58,133 nt of DNA from Campylobacter troglodytis (GTDB lineage: Bacteria; Campylobacterota; Campylobacteria; Campylobacterales; Campylobacteraceae): positions 1-58,133 of the forward strand of contig NZ_QHLI01000009.1 of assembly GCF_006864425.1 (NCBI RefSeq). Direction: 5' to 3'. Below the pieces are notes generated by a model. The model saw nothing but the letters and a program-made list of their open reading frames with translations, was not told where the DNA came from and ran no database searches. This document shows, one piece after another, positions 41,932 to 51,511 of the stretch. Position numbers and translations under genes: made by a program. Position 1 is the stretch's first letter; each line of letters opens with the position of its first letter.

Positions 41932-43341
41932 TTGAGCATTTATTTTCTTCATTTTTTTTCTGTTTTTTTGCCCTTTGTCTTTATTAGCTCCTTTGCTACT
42001 GCTGTAGTTAAAGATTTATTTAAAATTTTCATAGCCTCTTTTTTGGCATTTTTGTTTGGATATTTTACATTTTTTATTTCTGCTGCCTATCTTAAAACAG
42101 ATGAGCTTCATTTTTATACCAACACAGTTTTTCTTTTTAGCCTCTTGGTGCTTTTTATTTTAAGTCTTATACAAAAAGAACTTTTTATATTTAGACTTGC
42201 TTTTATGTTCTTAATGAGCTTTGCCTTTGCTATAAGGTATTATTATCTAAGTCAGGATTTTCCTATCTTTACAAGCTCTTTACTTGACAGTCAGGCAATT
42301 TTTTCTATATCTTTTATATTGTTAGCCTTTGTTTTGTGCTTTGTGCTTTTCTTTTTCTTGCGTTGGCAGTTTAGCTTAAATAAAAAATTAAGCTTGGTAA
42401 TTTTAAGCCTTGTATTTTTGTGTGAATTTGATAAAAGTTTGGCAAACATCTTACTCATTGCTATGAGGGAGCATTTTATAGATACTCATTCTTTTACTTT
42501 GTCTTTTGTGGCTAAGAGCTTGTATTATTCTAAGATGATGAATTATTTATATATGTTCTTTGTACTTGTTTTGGCCTTTGCTTCTTTGAAATTTAAGATA
42601 AAAAATCTAGCTAAAAAACATTTATTTGACATAGCTTATAGAAAAAACGAGGCAAATACCTTTAAAATCAATGCCTTTTTTACATCCAGCCTTGCTAGTG
42701 TGCTTATTGCCTTTGGTATAGTTTTGCATTTTGATTTAGTAGCCTCTAAGCCCATAAATATAGATCCACCAACCGAGCTTTTGCCAGATGAAAATGGGCT
42801 TTTTGTCTTTGATATAGAGCTTTTAAGAGATAATGGCTTACACCGATTTGCTTATGTAACAAGCGAGGGCAAGGTGGTGAGATTTTTTTTGATGAATAAA
42901 AGAGAGGATAGAGATTCACCTGTTGCCGTTTTTGATGCTTGTATGATTTGTGGAGAGATGGGCTATGTAAAAAGAGGAGGGGAGCTTATTTGCATAGCTT
43001 GCAATGTAAGGATCTTCCTTTTGAGCGTAGGTAAAGAAGGAGGTTGTAATCCCATACCCCTCAAATACGACTTTGATGGAGAAAAGATCACAATCAAGCT
43101 TGAAGATGTGATTTATGGCTCAAATTTCTTTACAGAGATCAAAGAAGTCATGGTAACAGATCCTGTTTCAAAGGGACAAATACTTAACTCAAAGGCTGAG
43201 TATTCTTACATTTACAAGGGCTTTACTTATTATTTTGAAACTAAGGAAAATTACGATGCCTTCGTAAATGATCCTCAAAGCTATGTGGATAATAATCTAA
43301 GTGCTAGATTTAGAATTCAAGGCTATGAGGAGGGCATTTGA
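41932..43341 (+). CDS. Membrane protein with DUF2318 Fe-S-like domain and C-terminal YHS-like segment (Cj1660-like)
   Basis: About eight N-terminal membrane helices precede a soluble C-terminal part. That part has CMICGEMGY, then CIACNVRI and GGCNPIPL, the cysteine pattern of DUF2318 proteins that accompany FTR1-type iron systems. The last 50 residues (DPVSKGQI ... YKGFTYYFETKENYDAFVNDP) resemble a YHS metal-binding domain. TTG 41932 is chosen because AAAAAGGA precedes it at good spacing; the frame is open further upstream but runs into the hairpin. It probably handles iron redox or electron transfer at the membrane. Length from this start is 469 residues. Confidence 0.8.
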   Translation: MSIYFLHFFSVFLPFVFISSFATAVVKDLFKIFIASFLAFLFGYFTFFISAAYLKTDELHFYTNTVFLFSLLVLFILSLIQKELFIFRLAFMFLMSFAFAIRYYYLSQDFPIFTSSLLDSQAIFSISFILLAFVLCFVLFFFLRWQFSLNKKLSLVILSLVFLCEFDKSLANILLIAMREHFIDTHSFTLSFVAKSLYYSKMMNYLYMFFVLVLAFASLKFKIKNLAKKHLFDIAYRKNEANTFKINAFFTSSLASVLIAFGIVLHFDLVASKPINIDPPTELLPDENGLFVFDIELLRDNGLHRFAYVTSEGKVVRFFLMNKREDRDSPVAVFDACMICGEMGYVKRGGELICIACNVRIFLLSVGKEGGCNPIPLKYDFDGEKITIKLEDVIYGSNFFTEIKEVMVTDPVSKGQILNSKAEYSYIYKGFTYYFETKENYDAFVNDPQSYVDNNLSARFRIQGYEEGI

Positions 43342-43372
43342 TGGGCTTAGATCTTAAAAAAGGAGGCTTTAA

Positions 43373-44638
43373 ATGTTGTGGGCTATGATTAAAAGTTCTA
43401 TTTTTAAGAATAAAATTCAAAAGATCTTGGTGTTTTTAACCTGCTTTTTGGCTACCTTGCTTTTATGTGCTATGCTAAATATCACTCTTGGTATAGGAAA
43501 TGAGGTAGGAAAGCAGCTTAGAAGCTATGGTTCAAACATCATAGTTTTGCCAAAGGGTTCTAATCTTAGCATAGAAGTAGGGGGCAAGATTTATGAGCCT
43601 TTGAAAAATAAAAGCTACTTAGAGGAAAATGATCTACATAAGATCAAAGAAATTTTTTGGAGAAATAACATCACAGCCTTTGCTCCTTTTTTGGATGGTT
43701 CTGTTATGATGAAGGACAAGGAAGTGCTTATTATAGGCACTTATTTTGACAAGCACATTGAAATTGCTGATGAGGATGATTTTAGCACGGGCATAAAAAA
43801 TTTATATCCTATCTTGCAAGTTGATGGAGAGTGGATAAAAGACGATGATAGTAGCAATATAATGCTTGGCGATGAATTTGCAAGTAAAAATTCCTTAAAA
43901 ATTGGAGATACTGTGAATTTAAATGGCTTAGAATTTCAAGTAGTAGGCATCTTGCATAACGCTGGTAAGAATGCAAACAAGATCATTATGAGCTTAAATT
44001 TAGCCCAGCAAATGCTTAATAAACAAGGTGTTTTCTCACACGCAGAGGTCTCAGCCTTAACCATACCAGAGGATGATCTTTCTCAAAAGGCTCGCCGGGA
44101 TACAAGCTCTTTAAATCAGCTTGAATTTGACAAGTGGTATTGTTCTGCTTATGTAAATTCAATAGCCTATCAAATAGAAGAGGATTTCAAAGGTGCAAGT
44201 GCTAAGCCTCAAACAGCAATTAGCGATGCTGAGAGCTTAATTATTAGTAAGATTCAAAGCCTTATGGGGCTTACAGCCTTGATTTGCTTGGTTGTTTCAA
44301 GCATTGCCATTGCTAGCTTGATGAGTAGTGAAATTCACTCACGCAAGAAAGAGATCGGACTTTTAAAGGTCTTAGGAGCCAATGCCTTTCAAATTTATGT
44401 GATCTTTGCTAGCGAAAATGTGCTTGTAGCCTTGATAGCAGCCTTGTTTGGCTTTGCTTTTGGAGTAGGGCTTAGCGAGCTTATAGCCTTAAGTATTTTT
44501 GATTATACCATTGCTATTAGCTTTATAGCACTTCCTTTGTGCCTTGCCTTTGCCCTTATCATCGTGCTTTTAGGTTGCTTGCTTTCTTTAAAAGATATAG
44601 TAAATCTACTTCCTGTGCAGGTGCTTTATGGTAAATAG
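43373..44638 (+). CDS. ABC transporter permease, MacB/FtsX type (Cj1661-like)
   Basis: A 421-residue inner-membrane protein. It has one N-terminal helix (about 17-38), a large periplasmic domain, and three C-terminal helices with the FtsX pattern (SSEIHSRKKEIGLLKVLGA). It pairs with the next permease and the ATPase at 45770. The substrate is unknown; conservation next to P19 suggests a role in iron handling or envelope redox. It overlaps the next gene by 11 nt. Confidence 0.85.
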   Translation: MLWAMIKSSIFKNKIQKILVFLTCFLATLLLCAMLNITLGIGNEVGKQLRSYGSNIIVLPKGSNLSIEVGGKIYEPLKNKSYLEENDLHKIKEIFWRNNITAFAPFLDGSVMMKDKEVLIIGTYFDKHIEIADEDDFSTGIKNLYPILQVDGEWIKDDDSSNIMLGDEFASKNSLKIGDTVNLNGLEFQVVGILHNAGKNANKIIMSLNLAQQMLNKQGVFSHAEVSALTIPEDDLSQKARRDTSSLNQLEFDKWYCSAYVNSIAYQIEEDFKGASAKPQTAISDAESLIISKIQSLMGLTALICLVVSSIAIASLMSSEIHSRKKEIGLLKVLGANAFQIYVIFASENVLVALIAALFGFAFGVGLSELIALSIFDYTIAISFIALPLCLAFALIIVLLGCLLSLKDIVNLLPVQVLYGK

Positions 44639-45770
44639 TTTTTTAACAAGAGAGCTTTTTAAAAGCCTTATTTTTTCATTTAGAAGGGTATTTATCATCA
44701 TACTTGCGATCTTTATCGCCGCCCTTGTGAGTTCTGCTTTTTTGAATATTTATTTTGACATTGACACCAAGCTTTCCAAGGAGTTAAAGGCTTATGGGGC
44801 AAATTTAAATATTTTATCAATGCAAGAAAATGAAAACATCAGCAACGAAGCCTTTGAAAGAGCAAAAAAAGAGCTTAATACAAGAGGGGTAACCCCTTAT
44901 CTTTACTCCTTTTTAAATGTTGATGGGGCTGAGACCTTGGTACTTGGCACAGATTTTGGCTCTTTAAGGCTTACAAAGCCCTTTATAGATGTGCTTGAGG
45001 GTAGCTTTTCTTTGAGTGATTTTAAGGCTGATTCTGCCTTTATAGGCAAAGATTTAGCAAATAAGATCATAAGTGGCAACAAACAAGAAAGCTTAAAATC
45101 CCTAATAGGACGAGAGCTTGAACTTTACGGACTTGATGGGGAAAAGGCTGCCTTAAAGATCAAGGGCATTTTATCAAGTAATGATGAATTTGATACACTT
45201 TTTTTAGCACCTCTTGAGGTGGTGCAAATTTTAAGTAAACAAGAGGGCATAAACTATGCCACAGGTCTAGTTTATGGAAACTATGATGATGTAAGTGAGG
45301 TAGCTGCTAGAATTAGCGATGAGGAGCTAAACGCAAAGCCTATTTCCTCGGTATCTTTAAGCGAGGGTTTGGTGCTTGACAAGCTTAAGGCATTGATGTT
45401 TTTAATAGTACTTGTGGTCTTAATCATAGCCTCAACTAGCGTTAATACCACTCTCAGCTCCATCATTTTTTCTCGCAAAAAAGAAATAGCACTTCATTTA
45501 GCTTTGGGTGCAAGAAAGGCTGACATAGCCAAGCTTTTTGGGCTTGAATGCCTTGTGCTTGCCCTTATAGCTTCATTTTTGGGCATAATTTTTGGTTATG
45601 CCCTTGCCAATGTCTTTGGATGGATTATCTTCAATGCTGGCATTGATTTTCGCTTTAAGGCTGCTGTTTTAGCAGTGCTTATCTCGCTTGTCTTTGCCTT
45701 TTTTGCGGCATTTTTTCCAATAAAAAAGGCATTAAATATCAATGTATGTGATAATTTGAAAGGTGAATAA
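44628..45770 (+). CDS. ABC transporter permease, second subunit (Cj1662-like)
   Basis: A 380-residue protein with the same MacB/FtsX layout: one N-terminal helix, a periplasmic domain, and three C-terminal helices with SSIIFSRKKEIALHLALGA. It probably forms a heterodimer with the preceding permease. Both ends overlap neighbouring genes (11 nt and 1 nt), so translation is coupled. Confidence 0.85.
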   Translation: MVNSFLTRELFKSLIFSFRRVFIIILAIFIAALVSSAFLNIYFDIDTKLSKELKAYGANLNILSMQENENISNEAFERAKKELNTRGVTPYLYSFLNVDGAETLVLGTDFGSLRLTKPFIDVLEGSFSLSDFKADSAFIGKDLANKIISGNKQESLKSLIGRELELYGLDGEKAALKIKGILSSNDEFDTLFLAPLEVVQILSKQEGINYATGLVYGNYDDVSEVAARISDEELNAKPISSVSLSEGLVLDKLKALMFLIVLVVLIIASTSVNTTLSSIIFSRKKEIALHLALGARKADIAKLFGLECLVLALIASFLGIIFGYALANVFGWIIFNAGIDFRFKAAVLAVLISLVFAFFAAFFPIKKALNINVCDNLKGE

Positions 45771-46423
45771 TGAAAGAGGTAATTAAAATTCAGCATCTAA
45801 ACAAGCTTTTTGGAGAGGTGAAGGCCTTGCAAGATATTAATTTTACAGTGCTTGAAGGAGAGTGGCTTGCCATAATGGGTCCAAGTGGTAGTGGCAAATC
45901 CACGCTTTTAAACATACTTTCTTTGATGGATGAGCAAAGCAATGGGGAGTATTTTTTAGGAGGCGTAAATGTTGGCACCCTTAATGAGGAGGCAAAAACT
46001 GTTATTCGCAGAGAGAAGATAGGGCTTATTTTTCAGCAATTTCACCTCATACCATATCTTAATGTCCTTGAAAATGTGATGTTAGCTCAGTTTTATCACT
46101 CAAGCGTTGATGAGGAGGATGCAAGGGCTGTGCTTGAAAAGGTGGGGCTTTCGCACCGCTTGAAACACCTTCCAAATGAGCTTAGCGGTGGGGAGCAGCA
46201 AAGACTTTGCATAGCAAGAGCCTTAATCAACAATCCCGAGCTCTTACTAGCAGATGAGCCTACTGGTAATTTGGACGAGGCAAATGAAAAAAAGGTGCTT
46301 GAGCTTTTAAGACAGCTTAAAAATGAGGGTAAAACCATAGTTTTAATCACTCACAATGAAATGCTAGGCAAACAGGCTGATAAAATGATGATCCTTCGCC
46401 ATGGAGTAATGCAAAATGCTTGA
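45770..46423 (+). CDS. ABC transporter ATP-binding protein, LolD/MacB type (Cj1663-like)
   Basis: A 217-residue ATPase. Walker A GPSGSGKST (about 37-45), Q-loop FQQFHL, signature LSGGEQQR (about 138-145), Walker B LLLADEPT (about 159-166) and switch His in LITHNE are intact. It energises the two FtsX-type permeases upstream. It overlaps the next gene by 8 nt. Confidence 0.92.
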   Translation: MKEVIKIQHLNKLFGEVKALQDINFTVLEGEWLAIMGPSGSGKSTLLNILSLMDEQSNGEYFLGGVNVGTLNEEAKTVIRREKIGLIFQQFHLIPYLNVLENVMLAQFYHSSVDEEDARAVLEKVGLSHRLKHLPNELSGGEQQRLCIARALINNPELLLADEPTGNLDEANEKKVLELLRQLKNEGKTIVLITHNEMLGKQADKMMILRHGVMQNA

Positions 46424-47318
46424 AATATTTAGCCCTTTTTTTTCAAAGCTTAGTAACTTTGGCTTAAAATTAGCTAGAAAGCTAAGAGCAAAAGCCTTTT
46501 TAAGCTTTCTTTCAAGGCTCTTTTTTGCTAGAAAAAAAAGACCTCCTTTGGCACTTAGAACCTTTCTAAATTTAGCAAAGGATCAGCTAAAAAGTTCTTT
46601 TGCAAGTAGGATAAAAAAGCAGTTTTTAACTGTGCTTTTAAGTTTTATCTCAGTAAAAACTCAAGCACCCTATGTGCTTAAACAAGGCTTAATGTCAAAA
46701 TTTAAGCAAGATTTTAGTTTAAATTTAGAAAACAAAGTTATAACAAGCTTTAATGCCTTATTTGATCATTTTTTGCCTATTTTAAAAGCTTGCCCCTTAA
46801 AAATTTGCAAAAACACAGTGTTTTATGTGAATTTATATAAAAAATTCACACAGTCTAGTTTTGTTTTACTTAGTTGCTTTTTTTTATCTGCTTGTTTTTA
46901 TTCAAATGGAGGGGAGGTTGGCAAGGAAGCTCCTAAAATTTCGGCTAAGAATTTATTAGGTGAGGCTGTGAATTTACCACGCGACAAGGTGGCTGTTTTG
47001 GTATTTTTCGAGGATGGATGCAAGGCTTGTTTGCAAGAATTGCCCTTGCTTGATAGCTTTGCAGGAGAAAATTTAGACAAGATTAAGATCATAGGCATAA
47101 ATTCAGTAGATGAGTTGGCAAAGATTGCCGAGCTTAAAAAAGAACTTGGAATTGATAATATCATTTTTACAAAGGATGATTTGGATCTTTCTTGGCAAAG
47201 ATATAGCATCTTTGCCCTACCAACAACCATCATCATCAAAGAGGGCGTGGTGGTGGAACGTTTAATAGGAGATAAGCCTTGGCAAAATTTGCACTCAAAG
47301 CTCTTGTCCTTGCTTTAA
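46416..47318 (+). CDS. TlpA-like thioredoxin-fold lipoprotein (Cj1664-like), long N-terminal extension
   Basis: The conserved part is a lipoprotein. Lipobox LLSCFFLSAC ends at about residue 159. A TlpA/ResA-type thioredoxin fold follows with an active site of the CxxC kind (GCKACLQE, about 204-207). The frame starts at 46416, overlapping the ATPase stop, and gives about 145 basic, membrane-free residues before the signal peptide. No internal ATG has a good ribosome binding site; a GTG at about 46827 would give a normal lipoprotein. I cannot decide which start is used. It probably keeps iron-system cysteines reduced. Confidence 0.7.
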   Translation: MLEIFSPFFSKLSNFGLKLARKLRAKAFLSFLSRLFFARKKRPPLALRTFLNLAKDQLKSSFASRIKKQFLTVLLSFISVKTQAPYVLKQGLMSKFKQDFSLNLENKVITSFNALFDHFLPILKACPLKICKNTVFYVNLYKKFTQSSFVLLSCFFLSACFYSNGGEVGKEAPKISAKNLLGEAVNLPRDKVAVLVFFEDGCKACLQELPLLDSFAGENLDKIKIIGINSVDELAKIAELKKELGIDNIIFTKDDLDLSWQRYSIFALPTTIIIKEGVVVERLIGDKPWQNLHSKLLSLL

Positions 47319-47791
47319 GCATCTTTTTTGTAGGCTGTGAATTTAAGCGAGATTTTGAGGCCATAAATAGCGAAAAAAGCTATAAATTCAGCTTTAATGG
47401 CTTTGAAAAAAGATTAGATTTAGGCACTCAAAAACCCTTTGCACTTGTTTTTTTTACCAAAGACTGTGGCGTTTGCAAGGAGCAAATTCGCATACTAAAT
47501 GAGCTAAAAGCAAAAAATGAGGTCCCAAAAGAACTTGCTAATTTTGATTTCTTTGTTGTTTTAAACGATGCACAAGATAAAGAAGATGCCATCCTTTTTG
47601 CCAAAGAAAAGGGTATAGCTTTTCCACTTTTTTATGAAAAAAGGGCAAGTGAGCTTTTATCTCGTGCTGTTGGTGGAATTTATGGGGTGCCTGTTACTGT
47701 TTTTTTTGATAAAGAGGGCATTCAAAGAGAGCTATTTATAGGACTTACGCTAGAAACTCTTTTGCTTAAAGAGCTTGTCAAAATACTTTGA
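47279..47791 (+). CDS. Thioredoxin-fold lipoprotein (Cj1665-like)
   Basis: A 170-residue lipoprotein with lipobox IFFVGC (Cys at about 20), thioredoxin fold and active site CGVC (about 64-67). The TTG start at 47279 has AGGAG 7 nt upstream and gives a well-formed signal peptide, although it overlaps the previous gene by 40 nt. It is likely a periplasmic disulfide reductase partner of the previous protein and the last gene of the iron operon. Confidence 0.85.
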   Translation: MAKFALKALVLALSIFFVGCEFKRDFEAINSEKSYKFSFNGFEKRLDLGTQKPFALVFFTKDCGVCKEQIRILNELKAKNEVPKELANFDFFVVLNDAQDKEDAILFAKEKGIAFPLFYEKRASELLSRAVGGIYGVPVTVFFDKEGIQRELFIGLTLETLLLKELVKIL

Positions 47792-48002
47792 TCTAAGAGA
47801 AGGGCTTTTTGCAAATTTTTTGCTTTTGTTCTTAAAAAATGGCTTAGAGCTTTTACTTTGTGAATTTTATATTTTAATGTCAATTTTTTATAAAAATCAA
47901 GTCTTTAAAAACAGTTGCAAACTAAAACATAGATCTTATAGTATAAAAGCCTTCTTATTATTAAGTTTATGCTACAATAAGCCTAAAAATTCAAGGCACA
48001 AT

Positions 48003-49496
48003 ATGGCACACAAAGCTAATCAAAACTCACTAATAAAATCAAACAAAGATCCCAAAAATCTTAGCGCCCACAAAAAAGGCAGTAAAAATGAGGCTTTAAA
48101 AGAAAGTAAAAGCTTACTCAAAGATATACAAAAAAATGATCCTTCAAATTCTGTATCAGTTGTAATCTTAGCCGCAGGGCTTGGCACGAGGATGAAAAGT
48201 GCTACTCCAAAGGTGTTGCAAAAACTTTGCGACAAGGCTATGATCTTGCATATTTTAAAGCAAGCTTTTGTTGTGAGCGATGATGTAACAGTGGTGCTTT
48301 ATCATCAAAAAGAAGAAGTTGCCGCCGCTATTTTAAGTGAATTTCCGCACACAAAAATCATCACACAGGATCATTTAAACTACCCAGGCACAGCAGGTGC
48401 TTTGCGAAACTATGCTCCAAAACACGACAAAATCATAGTTTTATGTGGGGATATGCCCTTAATTAAGGCTTTATCCTTGCAAGAAATGCTTAAAATGCTT
48501 GAAAAATCAAATCTTGTTGTGGGGGTGTTTGAAAGCGAGAATCCTAAAAACTACGGACGAGTTATCATCAAAAAAAATAAAATCGAAAAAATCGTTGAAT
48601 TCAAGGACGCAAGCGACACCCAAAAAAGCATAAATATCTGCAACAGCGGGGTTTATGCCCTTGATAAAATGCTTTTAAACGAGCTTTTGCCAAAGATAGA
48701 TAACAAAAACGCCGCCAAGGAGTATTATTTAACGGATCTTGTAAGTTTGACACATAAAAAGGGTGAGCCTATCTTGCCATTTTTTGCCTGTGAGCGTGAA
48801 TTTATGGGCGTTAATGATAAAATTGAACTTGCAAGGGCTGAAAATTTAATGCAAGATGAGCTTAAAGAAGCTTTAATGCGTGAGGGTGTCATCTTTCATA
48901 ATCCTCAGTCAAGTTTTGTAAGCCTTGATGCTAAGTTTATAGGCGAGTGTGAGCTTTATGAAAATGTGAGAATTGAGGGAAAGAGCGTGATTGAAAGCTC
49001 TGTCATAGAAAATTCAAGCATTATAAAAGATAGTACAGTAAAAAATTCACACATTAAGGCTACAAGCGTGATTGAAGAAAGTCTAGTTGAAAGCTCGGAT
49101 GTGGGACCCTTGGCTCACCTTCGCCCCAAATGCAAAATTAAAAATTCACACATAGGTAATTTTGTAGAGTGTAAAAACGCCCTTTTGCAAGGGGTTAAGG
49201 CTGGGCATTTAAGTTATTTAGGAGACTGTGAAGTAGGGGATGGCTCAAATATAGGTTGCGGGACCATCACTTGTAATTATGACGGACTTAAAAAGCATCG
49301 CACCCTCATAGGCAAAAATGTCTTTGTGGGCTCAGATACTCAGCTCATAGCACCTGTAAGTGTGGCTGATGATGTCATAATAGCTGCTGGAAGCTGCGTT
49401 ACAAGCGATGTGCCAAAAGGTGCTTTGTTTATAAATAGGGCGAAAGAACAAATCGTCAAGGATTATTTTTACAAAAAATTTGGGCTTAAAAAATGA
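48003..49496 (+). CDS. glmU: Bifunctional UDP-N-acetylglucosamine pyrophosphorylase / glucosamine-1-phosphate acetyltransferase GlmU
   Basis: GlmU makes UDP-GlcNAc for cell wall and LOS. The uridylyltransferase loop LAAGLGTRMKS begins near residue 56. The C-terminal half is a left-handed beta-helix of hexapeptide repeats with the acetyltransferase segment GCGTITCNYDG. ATG 48003 is chosen because AAGG lies 6 nt upstream; the frame is open back to 47775 but without supporting signals. Even so the protein has about 50 extra Lys/Ser-rich residues before the usual start, which is unusual for GlmU. Confidence 0.9.
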   Translation: MAHKANQNSLIKSNKDPKNLSAHKKGSKNEALKESKSLLKDIQKNDPSNSVSVVILAAGLGTRMKSATPKVLQKLCDKAMILHILKQAFVVSDDVTVVLYHQKEEVAAAILSEFPHTKIITQDHLNYPGTAGALRNYAPKHDKIIVLCGDMPLIKALSLQEMLKMLEKSNLVVGVFESENPKNYGRVIIKKNKIEKIVEFKDASDTQKSINICNSGVYALDKMLLNELLPKIDNKNAAKEYYLTDLVSLTHKKGEPILPFFACEREFMGVNDKIELARAENLMQDELKEALMREGVIFHNPQSSFVSLDAKFIGECELYENVRIEGKSVIESSVIENSSIIKDSTVKNSHIKATSVIEESLVESSDVGPLAHLRPKCKIKNSHIGNFVECKNALLQGVKAGHLSYLGDCEVGDGSNIGCGTITCNYDGLKKHRTLIGKNVFVGSDTQLIAPVSVADDVIIAAGSCVTSDVPKGALFINRAKEQIVKDYFYKKFGLKK

Positions 49497-49689
49497 GAAT
49501 TGTTAAAAAATTCACGCTTAATTTTGGCGAGAAAAATTATGAAAATTTCGCTAAATTTTAAGGCTATAACTTTTATAAAAAATTGAATTTAAATAGCTTG
49601 ACTTTGTAAAAAATTCAGCAAAAAGCGTGAATTTTTAGTGAATTTATATTAGAAAAAGGTAAAAATTTTAAAATTAAAAAGGGCAAAAA

Positions 49690-50892
49690 ATGTTGCTTAA
49701 AGATAAAACCATTTTATTAGCCATAAGTGGCAGCATAGCCTTTTACAAGGCTTATGAGCTAATTTCAATGCTAAAAAAAGAAGGCTTGAAAGTAAAGGTG
49801 CTTTTAAGCGATGGGGTCTTAAACTTTGCTAGTCATTTAAGCTTTGAAGCCCTGTGTGATGGGGTTTTAAGCAAGGAAAATGAAACTTGGGTGGGGGCTA
49901 AAAATGTGGGTCAAATGTGTGAAAACGACAAAAATCACATAGCCTTTAGCAAGGACTGCGATGCCATAATTTTTGCCCCTGCAAGCGTGAATTCCATAAA
50001 TAAATTAGCCAACGGCATAGCCGATAATCTTTTCATTCAAACCCTAATCGCCTCAAATGCCCCTCTCATCATAGCCCCAGCAGCCAACACAAGAATGCTT
50101 AATCATTTTAGCACACAAAACTCGCTTACCCTTTTGAAAAAAAACGGTGCCACAGTTATAGAGCCTATAAGCAAGGTTTTAGCCTGTGGGGAGCTTGGAG
50201 TAGGGGGCTTAGCAGAGCTTGAAAGCATCATTTTTGCCCTTAAAAGAGTGCTTTTAAAGGATGAGTTTTTTGTAGGCAAAAAAGTGGTAATAACAGGGGG
50301 TGGCACGAGGGAGAAAATCGATGAGGTTCGCTACATAGGCAATTTTTCAAGTGGCAAAATGGCCAAAGCCCTTGCAGATGCCTTTTATGCACTTGGTGCC
50401 ACTGTAAGCCTTTTAAGCTCGGTTGATTTTGAAAATCTGCCTTATGAAAGCAAGCATTTTGAGAGTGTCGCTGAGCTTGAAGCCTTAATGAGTGAGCATA
50501 AAAACGATGATTTCTTGCTAATGAGTGCGGCTGTGAGCGATTTTTTACCCACATTTCACAAGGGCAAACTTAAAAAAAGCGATTTTAAACAAGGTTTAAG
50601 TTTGAGCTTAAAGCCAGCTAAAGATTTGCTTAAAAACCTTGAATTTAAGGGCAAAAAGATAGGCTTTAAGCTTGAATTTGAGGCAAAAAATGCCTTAGAA
50701 AACGCCAAAAATTCACTAAAAGAAAAAGGCTTAAATATGATTTGCCTAAATGTTTTAAGCCCTACAAACAAAGCCTTTGCAAGTGATATGAATGCCTTAA
50801 CGCTTATCACAAAGGATTTTACTGAGGATTTAGGGCTTAAAAGTAAGCTAGATTTAGCCTTTGAAATAGCAAAAAGGTGTAAAGAACTATGA
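49690..50892 (+). CDS. coaBC: Bifunctional phosphopantothenoylcysteine decarboxylase/synthase
   Basis: A 400-residue flavoprotein making 4'-phosphopantetheine for coenzyme A. The CoaC half has AISGSIAFYKA and the PAANTRMLNH segment with Asn and Met of the active site. The CoaB half starts VVITGGGTREKIDEVR (about 198) and has MSAAVSDF. It overlaps the next gene by 4 nt and matches Cj0822 by context. Confidence 0.93.
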   Translation: MLLKDKTILLAISGSIAFYKAYELISMLKKEGLKVKVLLSDGVLNFASHLSFEALCDGVLSKENETWVGAKNVGQMCENDKNHIAFSKDCDAIIFAPASVNSINKLANGIADNLFIQTLIASNAPLIIAPAANTRMLNHFSTQNSLTLLKKNGATVIEPISKVLACGELGVGGLAELESIIFALKRVLLKDEFFVGKKVVITGGGTREKIDEVRYIGNFSSGKMAKALADAFYALGATVSLLSSVDFENLPYESKHFESVAELEALMSEHKNDDFLLMSAAVSDFLPTFHKGKLKKSDFKQGLSLSLKPAKDLLKNLEFKGKKIGFKLEFEAKNALENAKNSLKEKGLNMICLNVLSPTNKAFASDMNALTLITKDFTEDLGLKSKLDLAFEIAKRCKEL

Positions 50893-51509
50893 GTATGATA
50901 AATGCTACCTTGCCCATTGATATGAGGGTCATAGCAAGGCACAGCTTCAACCGCTACACCCTGCTTTTAAATCATAAAGAAGTTAGCACCAAAAGCCTAA
51001 TCGAGCTTGAAATAGGAGCTGAGTATATAGCAGAACTTTATGAGAACAAAGGGGGCGTAATCACCTTTAAAAATCTTTACAAAAAGCCAAAGATCGCCTT
51101 TTTTGAGGAAGGGCTTGCTTTGATAGTTAGGCTTTTAGAAGAGCCTAATTTTAATTTTAAAGCCTTTGTTTTAAGCTCCTTAATAGGCTCAAAAAATAGC
51201 ACAACTTTTAGCATTTACAAAGAAATGCTCTTTGCACTCTCGCAAAATATTTATCATATTCCCTTTGTATTTGAGAATAAACCTTGCTTGTTTCAGCTTA
51301 GATTAAGCACGAAGCAAAGCGAGCTTTTTTTGTTTTTTAGTGTATTTGGAAATTTAAAGCTGGTTATGAAAGAGGGCTCAAATACGGTTTATACCCCCTT
51401 TTACAAGGTAGCAAGGTTTTTAAAAGAGCATTTAAGCCTTGATATAGTGCAAGAAAAAAGCGTTACTAGTATGTTTGAGTTTAAAAAACTGCTTGATTTT
51501 AAGGGATAA
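50889..51509 (+). CDS. Conserved hypothetical protein (Cj0823-like)
   Basis: A 206-residue soluble protein without recognisable motifs. It contains basic and hydrophobic beta-like stretches (HSFNRYTLLLNHKEVSTKSL, YIAELYENKGGVITFKNLYKK). The gene overlaps coaBC by 4 nt and lies 2 nt before uppS, so it is part of the block Cj0821-Cj0827. Function unknown. Confidence 0.8.
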   Translation: MSMINATLPIDMRVIARHSFNRYTLLLNHKEVSTKSLIELEIGAEYIAELYENKGGVITFKNLYKKPKIAFFEEGLALIVRLLEEPNFNFKAFVLSSLIGSKNSTTFSIYKEMLFALSQNIYHIPFVFENKPCLFQLRLSTKQSELFLFFSVFGNLKLVMKEGSNTVYTPFYKVARFLKEHLSLDIVQEKSVTSMFEFKKLLDFKG

Positions 51510-51511
51510 AA

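Noticed and set aside
47775-48002. An upstream extension of GlmU by 76 codons containing a hydrophobic stretch
   Set aside because: GlmU is cytoplasmic, the extension overlaps the previous gene, and ATG 48003 has a proper ribosome binding site.
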